Shown piece after piece: positions 18,438-26,368 of a stretch of 64,000 bases of DNA. The stretch lies in NCBI RefSeq assembly GCF_031583575.1, contig NZ_CP134146.1:2790001-2854000 (forward strand), given 5' to 3'. Numbering within the stretch: position 1 is the first letter of the stretch; each line of letters opens with the position of its first letter. The stretch comes from Thalassotalea nanhaiensis. Its GTDB lineage: Bacteria > Pseudomonadota > Gammaproteobacteria > Enterobacterales > Alteromonadaceae. A program made the translations under genes and the position numbers. The notes under the pieces were generated by a model. It ran no database searches. It was not told the origin of the DNA and was given only the letters and a program-made list of their open reading frames with translations.

Positions 18438-19460
18438 TTAGCTGAACAAGTGCTGCTGACTTTTTTGCCAAGTTGCTTGGCTCTTGAGTTGCTTAAAATT
18501 GTAATTGGATTTATTTAGCATGGATTGCACTCGAGCGATACTAGCGGCACGGTTTGGCAAGTTAGCTTTATCAATTGCTTCAATGGCACCAACTCTGTCG
18601 TTGCAAACAAGCAGCATATCACAGCCTGCTTCATACGCAGCTTCACAGCGCTCAGCATACCCTCCGGCGCTAGTTGCGCCTTGCATTGATAAGTCATCAC
18701 TAAATATAACGCCCTGAAAGCCTAACTCTTTTCTTAAAATAGTTTGCAACCAATAAGGTGAAAAACCAACCGGCAAGGCATCCACTTCAGGATAAATGAC
18801 ATGAGCAGGCATTAACGCATCAATCTGATTTTGTTGAATTAATTTTTTAAATACGCACATATCATGGGAAAATATATCTTGTTTGCTGCGGTTATCAACA
18901 GGCATTGCTATATGAGAATCTTCCTTAACACTACCGTGCCCAGGAAAATGCTTACCAGTAGTTTTCATACCGGCCAATTTCATTCCTTGAATAAAGGCAT
19001 TTGCAAGTTCAGTAACTACGGTAGGGTCTTTGTGAAAGCCTCTGTCGCCAATTACATCACTGATATCATCTATATCCAGAACAGGAGCAAAACTTATATC
19101 AATACCAACACTCTGCACTTCAACAGCCATTAAATAGCCCATATGTGAAGCAATGTTCGATGCAATAGCCATGATATTTTCAGCAGATGCAATTGTACTT
19201 GCATGCTGGTAGATTTTCCCCATGGCAGGAATTTTAGTAAAGCCGTCTCTGAAGCGTTGTACTCGCCCGCCCTCGTGGTCAACAGCGATCAACAGATTTG
19301 GGTTAAGCGCTTTTATGCTTTTATTGAGGGCTATTAGTTGTTCAATAGATTCAAAGTTACGGCTAAATAAAATTAAGCCACCCACTTTAGGATGAGCAAT
19401 AATTTCTTTATCTTCACCCGTTAACGATGTGCCATGCACATCGATCATTAAAGCTGACAT
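18438..19460 (-). CDS. nagZ: Beta-N-acetylhexosaminidase NagZ
   Basis: A 340-residue cytoplasmic GH3 enzyme that removes GlcNAc from anhydro-muropeptides during cell-wall recycling. The KHFPGHG motif is at residues 170–176, followed by the His/Asp dyad loop (DSH, 181–183). The nucleophile region FSDDLSMQGA is at 254–263, with D255 as probable nucleophile. Length matches E. coli NagZ (341). It is separated from the upstream TetR gene by only 3 bp and so shares its transcript and operator. Confidence 0.95.
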   Translation of the reverse strand: MSALMIDVHGTSLTGEDKEIIAHPKVGGLILFSRNFESIEQLIALNKSIKALNPNLLIAVDHEGGRVQRFRDGFTKIPAMGKIYQHASTIASAENIMAIASNIASHMGYLMAVEVQSVGIDISFAPVLDIDDISDVIGDRGFHKDPTVVTELANAFIQGMKLAGMKTTGKHFPGHGSVKEDSHIAMPVDNRSKQDIFSHDMCVFKKLIQQNQIDALMPAHVIYPEVDALPVGFSPYWLQTILRKELGFQGVIFSDDLSMQGATSAGGYAERCEAAYEAGCDMLLVCNDRVGAIEAIDKANLPNRAASIARVQSMLNKSNYNFKQLKSQATWQKSQQHLFS

Positions 19461-19463
19461 AAA

Positions 19464-20093
19464 TTATACTTTACTTATTGGAGCGCCAACACCTGCGGCA
19501 ACATAAGGGATAATACGGCGAATAACACCGGCCACATCTACTTTTTCATCAAAATCGTTCTGTGCAATATCAATTAGTGCACCTGTTGATGACATTGTAA
19601 ATACTGCGGTACCCATAGTGAAATGCAAGCGCCAAAAGATGTCTTCAGACGACAATTCCGGATAAGCCCTATGCACTGCAGCAACAAAATTATCTAGAAT
19701 ATCCGGGTACGTTGTAGTGATAAACCAACGTAAAAAACCTTGGCTGTCAGTATAACTGCGGCCTAATAACTGTAAAAATGTACTAGTGCCATTTTCTCTA
19801 AAGTCATTAAGGGTAAGTAAAGGCTCTATAAACGCGGTAAACACTTGTTCTAAAGTAGGTTTTTCTGCTTGTTCATTGACCTCGGTTAAGGCGCTAACCA
19901 ATACAGGTGACAGTTGGTCAAGGTAGCGCTTCATCAGCGCCTTAATTAACTCTTTTTTTGAACCGAAGTGATAATTAACCGCCGCTAAATTCACTTCCGC
20001 ATCACTGGTAATTTCTCTTAAAGAAGTAGTAGCAAAGCCTTTTTCAGCAAAGAGAAGCTCCGCTGCATTTAAAATTTTTGTTTTTGTGTTCAT
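19464..20093 (-). CDS. psrA: TetR-family regulator, PsrA-like
   Basis: A 209-residue TetR regulator. The N-terminal helix-turn-helix (AAELLFAEKGFATTSLREIT, then VNLAAVNYHFGSKKELI) and C-terminal features (FLQLLGRSY, IFWRLHFTMGTAVFTMS, DFDEKVDVAGVIRRIIPYVAAG) closely resemble Pseudomonas/Shewanella PsrA, which senses long-chain fatty acids and controls fad genes. A matching operator (AAAC-N4-GTTT) lies just upstream, supporting autoregulation. nagZ is the next gene in the same unit. The symbol is by similarity. Confidence 0.8.
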   Translation of the reverse strand: MNTKTKILNAAELLFAEKGFATTSLREITSDAEVNLAAVNYHFGSKKELIKALMKRYLDQLSPVLVSALTEVNEQAEKPTLEQVFTAFIEPLLTLNDFRENGTSTFLQLLGRSYTDSQGFLRWFITTTYPDILDNFVAAVHRAYPELSSEDIFWRLHFTMGTAVFTMSSTGALIDIAQNDFDEKVDVAGVIRRIIPYVAAGVGAPISKV

Positions 20094-20135
20094 AAAATGG
20101 CCCGTTTTGAATATTTTTTATAGTTTTTATTAGGG

Positions 20136-20155
20136 TTTTAAACGTTCGTTTAAAA
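20136..20155. promoter_or_regulatory. PsrA-type operator upstream of the TetR gene
   Basis: A perfect 20-bp palindrome, TTTTAAACG-TT-CGTTTAAAA, lies 43 bases upstream of the TetR start. Its core AAAC-GTTC-GTTT matches the published PsrA motif form (G)AAAC-N4-GTTT(C). Location and symmetry indicate autoregulation. Confidence 0.75.
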
Positions 20156-20434
20156 TGACAGGAAGCAATAAAAGTGTCAAGTAACAAGTCACTTTTAAGT
20201 AAATTAAACAGCATTAAATTTCTTAATTTATAAATGAAGAATTAACACAAAAATATCGTTCAAAAAACGGGCTATTTTTCCATTTTATACCATAATTAAT
20301 TTATACAACCCTTCTCCCTGGACCCATTAGCTCGATCTGTCAATTGGCTATGGGTCTCTTTTTTTGTTCTTCGCTTTAGTTTCGAATATACTCCCCTACC
20401 TAAATCCAAAATAATTAAAAATAACAGAACTTCT

Positions 20435-22270
20435 ATGAAAACATTTAAACTTACCAGTGCAGCACTATTAGTCGCTGCAGCAATCACGACAACAGGTTGC
20501 GTAGAAAAATCAAATACACCCGCAGCTGAGCCAGTTAAGACTGTATATACCGTTGCTGACGTAGATAAATTTATAGCCGATACCGCCAAGGAACTAGAAC
20601 AACTAAATAACCACGGCTCAAAGGTTGAGTGGATTTACCAAAACTTTATTACCGATGATACAGCTGCACTATCAGCTGCCGCCGCGCAAGAGTATTCAGA
20701 AGCCGGTGTTCGTTTTGCCCTACAAGCAGCGAAGTTTGATGACGTTGAAGTTGGATCTGAGCAACGTCGTAAACTAAATATTTTAAAACAAGCACTGGTT
20801 TTGCCCGCCCCTCAGGATTCAGCAAAAAGTGCTGAGCTTGCCAAAATTGCAGCCGATTTAGGTGGCATGTACGGTAAAGGTACTTACACAAATGCAAGCG
20901 GTGAAAAACAAAGTTTAGGTCAATTAACCTCTGTAATGGCTAAGTCTCGTGACTACAACGAATTATTAGATGCATGGCAAGGTTGGCGTACAATCAGCCC
21001 AGAAATGAAACCGTTATTTGTTCGAGAAGTAGAGCTTGCCAACGAAGGTGCTCAAGGATTAGGTTACCCTGATTTAGGCGCTATGTGGCGCTCGAACTAC
21101 GATATGCCCGCAGATGAGTTTGCTAATGAACTAGACCGTCTATGGGAGCAAGTAAAGCCTTTATATGATGCGTTACATTGTCATGTTCGAGCAGAACTGG
21201 GTGAACATTACGGTGAAGATAAAGTGCCTCAAGATGAAGCTATTCCTGCGCATCTTCTCGGTAATATGTGGGCACAAAGTTGGGGCAACGTATACGACTT
21301 AGTAGCCCCTGAAGATGCCGATCCAGGTTACTCTGTTACAGACCAGTTAATTAAGCATGAATACAGTGAAATCGACATGGTTAAAGGGGCTGAAAACTTC
21401 TTCACCTCATTAGGTTTTGAAAAGCTACCTGAAACATTTTGGGAACGTTCGTTATTCACCAAGCCCGAAGACCGTGACGTTGTTTGTCATGCCTCAGCAT
21501 GGAACCTTGATTCACAAGACGATATACGTATAAAAATGTGTATTCAAAAAACCGGCGAAGAGTTTTCTACAATTCATCATGAGTTAGGGCATAACTTTTA
21601 TCAACGTGCCTACAAAGATCAGTCAGTGTTTTTCCAAAACAGTGCTAACGATGGCTTCCATGAAGCAATTGGCGATACTATTGCCCTATCAGTTACCCCA
21701 GCTTACCTTAAGGAAATCGGCCTAATTGATACCATTCCTGATGAATCAAAAGACATTGGTTTATTAATGAAAATGGCTTTAGAAAAAATTGCCTTTATTC
21801 CATTTGGTTTATTAGTTGATCAATGGCGATGGAAAGTTTTCAATGGTGAAATTACGCCTGAAAATTACAATACCGCATGGTGGGAGTTAAGAGAAAAATA
21901 TCAAGGTGTTAAAGCTCCTATTGCTCGTGCAGCAACGGACTTTGATCCTGGTGCAAAATATCATGTGCCTGGCAATGTGCCTTATTCTCGTTACTTTTTA
22001 GCTCATATATTACAGTTTGAATTCCACAAATCATTATGTGAAATTGCTGGCAACGAAGGGTCTATTAACCGTTGTTCTATTTACAACAATAAAGAGGCCG
22101 GTGCTAAGTTAAACCAAGTATTAGAAATGGGTTCAAGTCAAACATGGCAAGAAGCTCATAAAGTACTTACCGGCACTGAGCAAATGGATGCAAGTGCAGT
22201 GTTAGATTACTTCGCTCCACTTAAGGTATGGTTAGATGAGAAAAACCAAGGCCGTCAATGTGGCTTTTAA
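20435..22270 (+). CDS. M2-family peptidyl-dipeptidase (ACE-like) lipoprotein
   Basis: A 611-residue zinc metallopeptidase of family M2 (angiotensin-converting-enzyme type), which removes C-terminal dipeptides. The N terminus is a lipoprotein-like signal with cysteine C22 in ITTTGC. The zinc motif HHELGHNFYQ is near residue 383, with the third ligand in FHEAIGD about 24 residues later. Other conserved stretches are YPDLGAMWRSNYDM and LREKYQGVKAP. Bacterial homologues of this length have one ACE domain. Monocistronic, with a terminator at 22311–22338. Confidence 0.93.
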   Translation: MKTFKLTSAALLVAAAITTTGCVEKSNTPAAEPVKTVYTVADVDKFIADTAKELEQLNNHGSKVEWIYQNFITDDTAALSAAAAQEYSEAGVRFALQAAKFDDVEVGSEQRRKLNILKQALVLPAPQDSAKSAELAKIAADLGGMYGKGTYTNASGEKQSLGQLTSVMAKSRDYNELLDAWQGWRTISPEMKPLFVREVELANEGAQGLGYPDLGAMWRSNYDMPADEFANELDRLWEQVKPLYDALHCHVRAELGEHYGEDKVPQDEAIPAHLLGNMWAQSWGNVYDLVAPEDADPGYSVTDQLIKHEYSEIDMVKGAENFFTSLGFEKLPETFWERSLFTKPEDRDVVCHASAWNLDSQDDIRIKMCIQKTGEEFSTIHHELGHNFYQRAYKDQSVFFQNSANDGFHEAIGDTIALSVTPAYLKEIGLIDTIPDESKDIGLLMKMALEKIAFIPFGLLVDQWRWKVFNGEITPENYNTAWWELREKYQGVKAPIARAATDFDPGAKYHVPGNVPYSRYFLAHILQFEFHKSLCEIAGNEGSINRCSIYNNKEAGAKLNQVLEMGSSQTWQEAHKVLTGTEQMDASAVLDYFAPLKVWLDEKNQGRQCGF

Positions 22271-22310
22271 TAGGTAATAATATTTAGTAAAAATATTTAC
22301 TGTTATTCAT

Positions 22311-22338
22311 AAAGCGCAGACCGTCAGGTTTGCGCTTT
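22311..22338 (+). terminator. Intrinsic terminator after M2 peptidase
   Basis: AAAGCGCAGACC and GGTTTGCGCTTT form a 12-bp stem (one G·U pair) around a GTCA loop at 22311–22338, followed by a run of T residues. Confidence 0.92.
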
Positions 22339-22350
22339 TTTTTATTTTAA

Positions 22351-22525
22351 CGTCCGAATAAATTCGGACCAACTAAAGTAAAGCCATCCTCCCTGAATTT
22401 ATTACAGGGTCTAGCACCTATTTGAATAGAAGTGATAGATGCTGAAACAAGTTTAGCAAATGGTGTTGATAAGTTCAGCGTAACTCCCCTACCACTCCCT
22501 GAATTTATTTCAGGGTCTAGCTCTC
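22351..22525. repeat. Repeat-rich intergenic region, dispersed family 2
   Basis: The gap before the DUF4250 gene holds a perfect palindrome GTCCGAATAAATTCGGAC (22352–22369). It also holds two copies of a CCCTG-AATTTATTNCAGGGTCTAGC block, at about 22391–22415 and 22497–22521. Between them lies AGATGCTGAAAC…TTTAGCAAATGG (22439–22465). The same two blocks in the same order occur inverted at 46987–47047. No gene is visible here. Confidence 0.75.
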
Positions 22526-22576
22526 AATCCTTGTACTATAATTAAAATAACCCTGTTTCTCATTTAATGGTGACTT

Positions 22577-22771
22577 ATGGAAGTAAGTAATTTATTAACC
22601 ATGGAAAGCGCGATTGTACTTGGAATTATTAATGAACGCTTGCGCATAGAGTGCGACAGTTATGAGAATTTGCTTTCCCGCTATGAACTTGAAGAAGGCG
22701 CTCTGAATCATAAAATGGCACTACTTGGCTATCAGTACGACCCAACAACAAACCAATTTAAAGGTAAATAA
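22577..22771 (+). CDS. DUF4250-domain small protein
   Basis: A 64-residue protein matching the DUF4250 pattern: NLLTMESAIVLGIINERLR, then a Y/L-rich linker, an ELEEGALNHKMALLGYQYD helix, and the terminal DPTTNQFK. Function is unknown. The gene ends 14 bp before the VOC-family gene and probably shares its transcript. Confidence 0.8.
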   Translation: MEVSNLLTMESAIVLGIINERLRIECDSYENLLSRYELEEGALNHKMALLGYQYDPTTNQFKGK

Positions 22772-22785
22772 CCGCGGAAAGTGCA

Positions 22786-23256
22786 ATGGCTATATCACTC
22801 ACTCACATCGCCCTTCACGTAAAAGACTTAGAGGCCTGTGTCAGTTTTTATCAAAAATATGCTGACTTAAAAATTATCAGAGATCGTCGACCAAACGGCC
22901 CCGATGGTAAACGTATTGTCTGGTTAGCTGAAGAAGGTAGAGAAGAAGATTTCATTCTAATTATACTGCCAGGAGGTCCAGGCAGATGCCAACAAGAACA
23001 TGATTTTTCCCATTTAGGTTTTGCCTTAGAAACCAAAGGAGACGTTGACGATATTGCTTTAAGAGCAATAAATGAAGGCATTTTAGCCTGGCCATGCAAG
23101 CAAGAACCCTATCCTGTTGGATATTATTGTGGAATAAAAGATCCTGACGGCAATTTTGTCGAATTTAGCTACGGACAACCTTTAGGACCAGGAGCAGAAA
23201 AGAGTAATCCTGACACCCTGCCCGTAAATACTTTATGGGATCACATATATAAATGA
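22786..23256 (+). CDS. Glyoxalase/VOC-family protein
   Basis: A 156-residue vicinal-oxygen-chelate protein. It has the two beta-alpha-beta-beta-beta modules, with metal ligand candidates H7 (LTHIALHV), H66 (DFSHLGFAL) and E123 (NFVEFSYG). GIKDPDGNFVEF is the usual C-terminal signature. It resembles lactoylglutathione-lyase-like proteins, but the substrate is open. Translation probably couples with the DUF4250 gene 14 bp upstream. Confidence 0.85.
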   Translation: MAISLTHIALHVKDLEACVSFYQKYADLKIIRDRRPNGPDGKRIVWLAEEGREEDFILIILPGGPGRCQQEHDFSHLGFALETKGDVDDIALRAINEGILAWPCKQEPYPVGYYCGIKDPDGNFVEFSYGQPLGPGAEKSNPDTLPVNTLWDHIYK

Positions 23257-23486
23257 GAGTAACTGTATAAAAAAAACACGACAGACTTTATTCATACAGG
23301 CGGTTAACGATCGATTACAAAATAATATGATTCACTAAAAGCTTGATTATTAACAATAAATAAAATTTGTTTAAATTTTTATTATTTTTTTTTGTAATTG
23401 CACTTGTAAGAATTCATTATTAGCCCCATGCTTATATTAGGGCGCGATTCTAGTGCCCTTTCAATTGAAAATTTGGAGACATATAT

Positions 23487-23828
23487 ATGAAAATAAATAT
23501 TTCAGGTCATCACGTAGAAGTTACTGAAGCTATTACTGACGTTATCAATAGTAAATATGAAAAAATCGCAAACCATTTCCCAAGCTTAATGTCCCTTAAC
23601 GCAATATTAACCGTAGACAAAAACGTTCACAAAATTGAAATTAATACTAACTATGAAAATCAGCAAGTTGCAGTGTCTGCAACAGATGATGACATGTATG
23701 TAGCCATTGGCAGCTCTGTTAAAAAAATGGAAGCAGCTCTGCAACATAGAAAAGGTGTTTTAAAAGCAAACAAACACAACAAATTCCACGTGGGTCAATC
23801 TGAACTTGTAGCAGATGCACATCCATAA
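23487..23828 (+). CDS. hpf: Ribosome hibernation/translation inhibitor (HPF/RaiA family)
   Basis: A 113-residue protein of the short HPF/YfiA family. It has the beta-alpha-beta-beta-beta-alpha fold signature (ISGHHVEVTEAITDVINSKYEKI…VSATDDDMYVAIGSSVKKMEAALQ). A basic helix (RKGVLKANKHNK) binds 16S rRNA in the decoding region. Length equals E. coli RaiA (113) rather than HPF (95); the C-terminal extension past residue 95 also favours the RaiA type, so the symbol is approximate. GGAG lies 8 bases before the ATG. It inactivates ribosomes in stationary phase or cold. Confidence 0.92.
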   Translation: MKINISGHHVEVTEAITDVINSKYEKIANHFPSLMSLNAILTVDKNVHKIEINTNYENQQVAVSATDDDMYVAIGSSVKKMEAALQHRKGVLKANKHNKFHVGQSELVADAHP

Positions 23829-23884
23829 TTAACAGTTTTCAACTAAGAATTTACTCTCCCCTAAATTTTTAGTTTCAACCAAAG

Positions 23885-23906
23885 AAAGAGCTCAATTGAG
23901 CTCTTT
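23885..23906. terminator. Intrinsic terminator after hpf
   Basis: AAAGAGCTCAA and TTGAGCTCTTT form a perfect palindrome at 23885–23906, followed by T-rich sequence. A copy of dispersed repeat family 1 follows at 23918. Confidence 0.85.
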
Positions 23907-23913
23907 TTTATTT

Positions 23914-23945
23914 TTAGGGATGAAGGAATGCAAACTGCCATGTTG
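23914..23945. repeat. Dispersed intergenic repeat, family 1 copy B
   Basis: AGGGATGAAGGAATGCAAAC and TGCCATG match the core of the repeat at 15731–15775, again directly after a terminator. Confidence 0.6.
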
Positions 23946-23980
23946 TAAACTGCTTCATTCAGATAAGGACTATCTAGCTT

Positions 23981-25312
23981 TTACTCATCGTCAGACTCAA
24001 CATAGCTTCCTGCTTTTTTACGTAGCATTGGCATATCAGCAAACCCTTCATCAGTTAAAATAACTTTCTTTTTAACCTTAGGCTGAGATCTTTTCTTCTT
24101 ACTTTGAGCAGATTTGGCTTTACTGCCTTTGCTTTTATCTTTCTTTTCAACTTTAGGTTTTAAACCTTTAAATTTAGCCGCTAAACCTTCAACAACAGAA
24201 AACTCAATATCTTGTTGTAATAATGCTTTAATATTTAAATAACTTTGCCAATCTTTCGGGCCAATAAACGACATTGCATCACCTTTAGAGCCAGCTCTAC
24301 CAGTACGGCCAACACGATGTATGTACTCTTCTGCATGTTTTGGTAGATCAAAATTAATCACGTGAGAGACATTAACTAAATCTAATCCACGAGAGGCTAA
24401 ATCGGTAGTAACCAATATTTTGTTTTGACCTTTTGAGAAAGCTTCCATTACACGGTTACGTTCGCTTTGCGCTAAATCGCCACTTAAAGCTACTGCACTT
24501 AACTCTTTGTCATTTAGCTCTTTTGCTAATCGCTCAGTATCGGCTCTAGTTGCGGTAAAGATGATCATTTGTTGATAATCTTCGTTGGCAATAAAACTTT
24601 CAAGTAACGCTTGTTTATGGTCTAAATGATCTGATAAATAAAAGCGCTGAGTAATGTCTTTATGCTCACTAGAGATGGCTCCAATAGCAATTCGTTTAGG
24701 TTTTTTCAATAAGTCCTTGGCAAACTCTTCTACTTGGCCATGCTCTAATGTTGCCGAAAACATTAATGTTTGACGTTTGCGATGATCGGCAGCTTCATTA
24801 ATTTGTTTTAATTGCTTTGCAAAACCTAAATCAAGCATTCTATCGGCTTCATCTAAAATCAGTAACTCTAGACCATTTAGGTAAAATAATCCTTTAGATA
24901 AATGATCAGCTAAGCGCCCAGGTGTGGCAACAATAAAATCAGGATTTTTATCTAATACTTTAACTTGGTCATTAAAGTTTTCACCACCTAAAATAAGTGC
25001 CGACTTATATTGTGTGCCTGCTGAAACAGCTTTTAAATGAGAAAACACTTGTTTGGCTAATTCACGCGTTGGGGTAAGAATTAAAACTCTAGGGTCTTTT
25101 TTAGATAAAGCACGGTTCTTTATTAAACGCTGCATAGCTGGCAATAAAAACGCTAAGGTTTTACCAGAGCCAGTTTTTGACGATGCAATAACATCTTGCC
25201 CTGTCATTGCTGCAGGGATCGCTTGAAGTTGAATATCGGTTGGCTGTTCAAAGCCCATATGTTCAACGGCTCTCAATAAACGACTGTCTAGATTAAATGC
25301 TGTAAATGCCAA
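23981..25312 (-). CDS. DEAD-box ATP-dependent RNA helicase
   Basis: A 443-residue DEAD-box helicase with all motifs: Q motif (FEQPTDIQLQAIP), I (SSKTGSGKT), Ia (PTRELA), II (DEAD), III (SATLE), V (TTDLASRGLD) and VI (HRVGRTGRAG). A basic C-terminal tail (KKDKSKGSKAKSAQSKKKR) should bind RNA. The layout and the FSATLE signature resemble SrmB-like helicases in ribosome assembly, but I do not assign a paralogue. Translation probably starts at the TTG at 25310–25312, eight bases after GGGAG. A TTG five codons upstream overlaps that ribosome binding site. Confidence 0.92.
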   Translation of the reverse strand: MAFTAFNLDSRLLRAVEHMGFEQPTDIQLQAIPAAMTGQDVIASSKTGSGKTLAFLLPAMQRLIKNRALSKKDPRVLILTPTRELAKQVFSHLKAVSAGTQYKSALILGGENFNDQVKVLDKNPDFIVATPGRLADHLSKGLFYLNGLELLILDEADRMLDLGFAKQLKQINEAADHRKRQTLMFSATLEHGQVEEFAKDLLKKPKRIAIGAISSEHKDITQRFYLSDHLDHKQALLESFIANEDYQQMIIFTATRADTERLAKELNDKELSAVALSGDLAQSERNRVMEAFSKGQNKILVTTDLASRGLDLVNVSHVINFDLPKHAEEYIHRVGRTGRAGSKGDAMSFIGPKDWQSYLNIKALLQQDIEFSVVEGLAAKFKGLKPKVEKKDKSKGSKAKSAQSKKKRSQPKVKKKVILTDEGFADMPMLRKKAGSYVESDDE

Positions 25313-25464
25313 AAAAATTTCTCCCAAAAATAGTAAGTGCTTATTATAGCCTTATTTAAGTTGTGAGTGGTTAAAATTTGCAACTTTAGTAGCAACAAAA
25401 AATAAAGTAAAAGGTTAATTGAGCGATAATTGATTTGATAAATTTCTTGAAAATATCGAAGAAA

Positions 25465-25498
25465 AAATAAGAGCCTAGTGATTGTACGACTCTTATTT
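25465..25498 (-). terminator. Probable terminator after DUF3299-like gene
   Basis: AAATAAGAG (25465–25473) and CTCTTATTT (25490–25498) form a 9-bp stem with a 16-base loop. T-rich sequence follows on the minus strand. Confidence 0.6.
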
Positions 25499-25532
25499 TA
25501 TCTTTGTTGTAACTTATAATAAATTAATCGAA

Positions 25533-26258
25533 TTAATTTTGTTGGTAAGACGTTAATTCGAGTTGATAACTCGCTTCCATGTCCGTAGTGTGCCCATCAA
25601 CCATAGTCACTTCTGCTGAATATGTTTGTTTCGTAAGCACACCTGTTAATGTCATTAACTCTTTAAACATAACATTGATGCCCGATTTAAAGTTCACATA
25701 AATTACTTGATTAGGGTTTGGCGAGGAATGATCATGTCCTGCATGACCAAACGGATTTTCCTCGATAAGAAAGAATTCGACTAATTTATTGTTTTCACGT
25801 TTGATTGGAATAACATAACCAGAAATTGTACCCAATTGATTTATTATAGAGCTATTAACATTGATGGCATTATGTGTCCGAGCTTCAATAACCCTATCGC
25901 GTTGCGACAATAAATAATCGATATCGATGCCCTGTGCTGTTAAATATTTACCTAATTTTTCCAATTCAGTTTTTCGTAAGGGCAGTTTTTCATATTTTGG
26001 ACTTTGTTTTTCAACCGCTTCAATATCTTGCTTCATCCCAACATAATAACCTAGGTCATCTAATTGAGTTTTAGTTAGTTTGGCAAATGGGTTATTTACT
26101 TGCTTCTGCTCAGGAAGGATCTTCTCCCAGTTCCAATTTACTTTATTTGAACCAGAATTTTCTACAGAGTTTTTCGTGTGTTTTTCTGTGGCAGCAATCA
26201 CATTGGCTGTTGCAATGATATTAACAAGAGCCGCTAATAGAATTATTTTTTTCAACAT
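25533..26258 (-). CDS. Exported DUF3299-like protein with histidine-rich loop
   Basis: A 241-residue exported protein (signal peptide about residues 1–22, ending VIAATE). The N-terminal half is helical (FAKLTKTQLDDLGYYVGMKQD). The C-terminal half looks like DUF3299: GTISGYVIPIKRENNKLVEFFLIE, then PNPNQVIYVNF. In typical DUF3299 proteins the loop between them reads CIHVPPPPPNQ. Here it is ENPFGHAGHDHSSPNPNQ, so the cysteine and proline run is replaced by a HxxHxH cluster that could bind metal. The role of the family is unknown, though several members sit near metal transport genes. Confidence 0.65.
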   Translation of the reverse strand: MLKKIILLAALVNIIATANVIAATEKHTKNSVENSGSNKVNWNWEKILPEQKQVNNPFAKLTKTQLDDLGYYVGMKQDIEAVEKQSPKYEKLPLRKTELEKLGKYLTAQGIDIDYLLSQRDRVIEARTHNAINVNSSIINQLGTISGYVIPIKRENNKLVEFFLIEENPFGHAGHDHSSPNPNQVIYVNFKSGINVMFKELMTLTGVLTKQTYSAEVTMVDGHTTDMEASYQLELTSYQQN

Positions 26259-26322
26259 TAGGCATACTTCTTTTTAATGTTATGGAGTTTAGAAATAGGT
26301 ATATAAAAATAGTTATTCAAAA

Positions 26323-26346
26323 AAAAGGCTAGTTACCTAGCCTTTT
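26323..26346. terminator. Bidirectional terminator after the amidohydrolase gene
   Basis: AAAAGGCTAG (26323–26332) and CTAGCCTTTT (26337–26346) form a 10-bp stem with a TTAC loop, with A and T runs on both sides. It lies 23 bases beyond the amidohydrolase stop codon. Confidence 0.9.
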
Positions 26347-26368
26347 ATAAATATATCAAAAAATAGAA

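Noticed and set aside
20296-20589. 97-codon open frame antisense to the start of the M2 peptidase
   Set aside because: It overlaps the promoter and signal-peptide region of a certain gene, has low-complexity Ala/Thr/Val content and no ribosome binding site.
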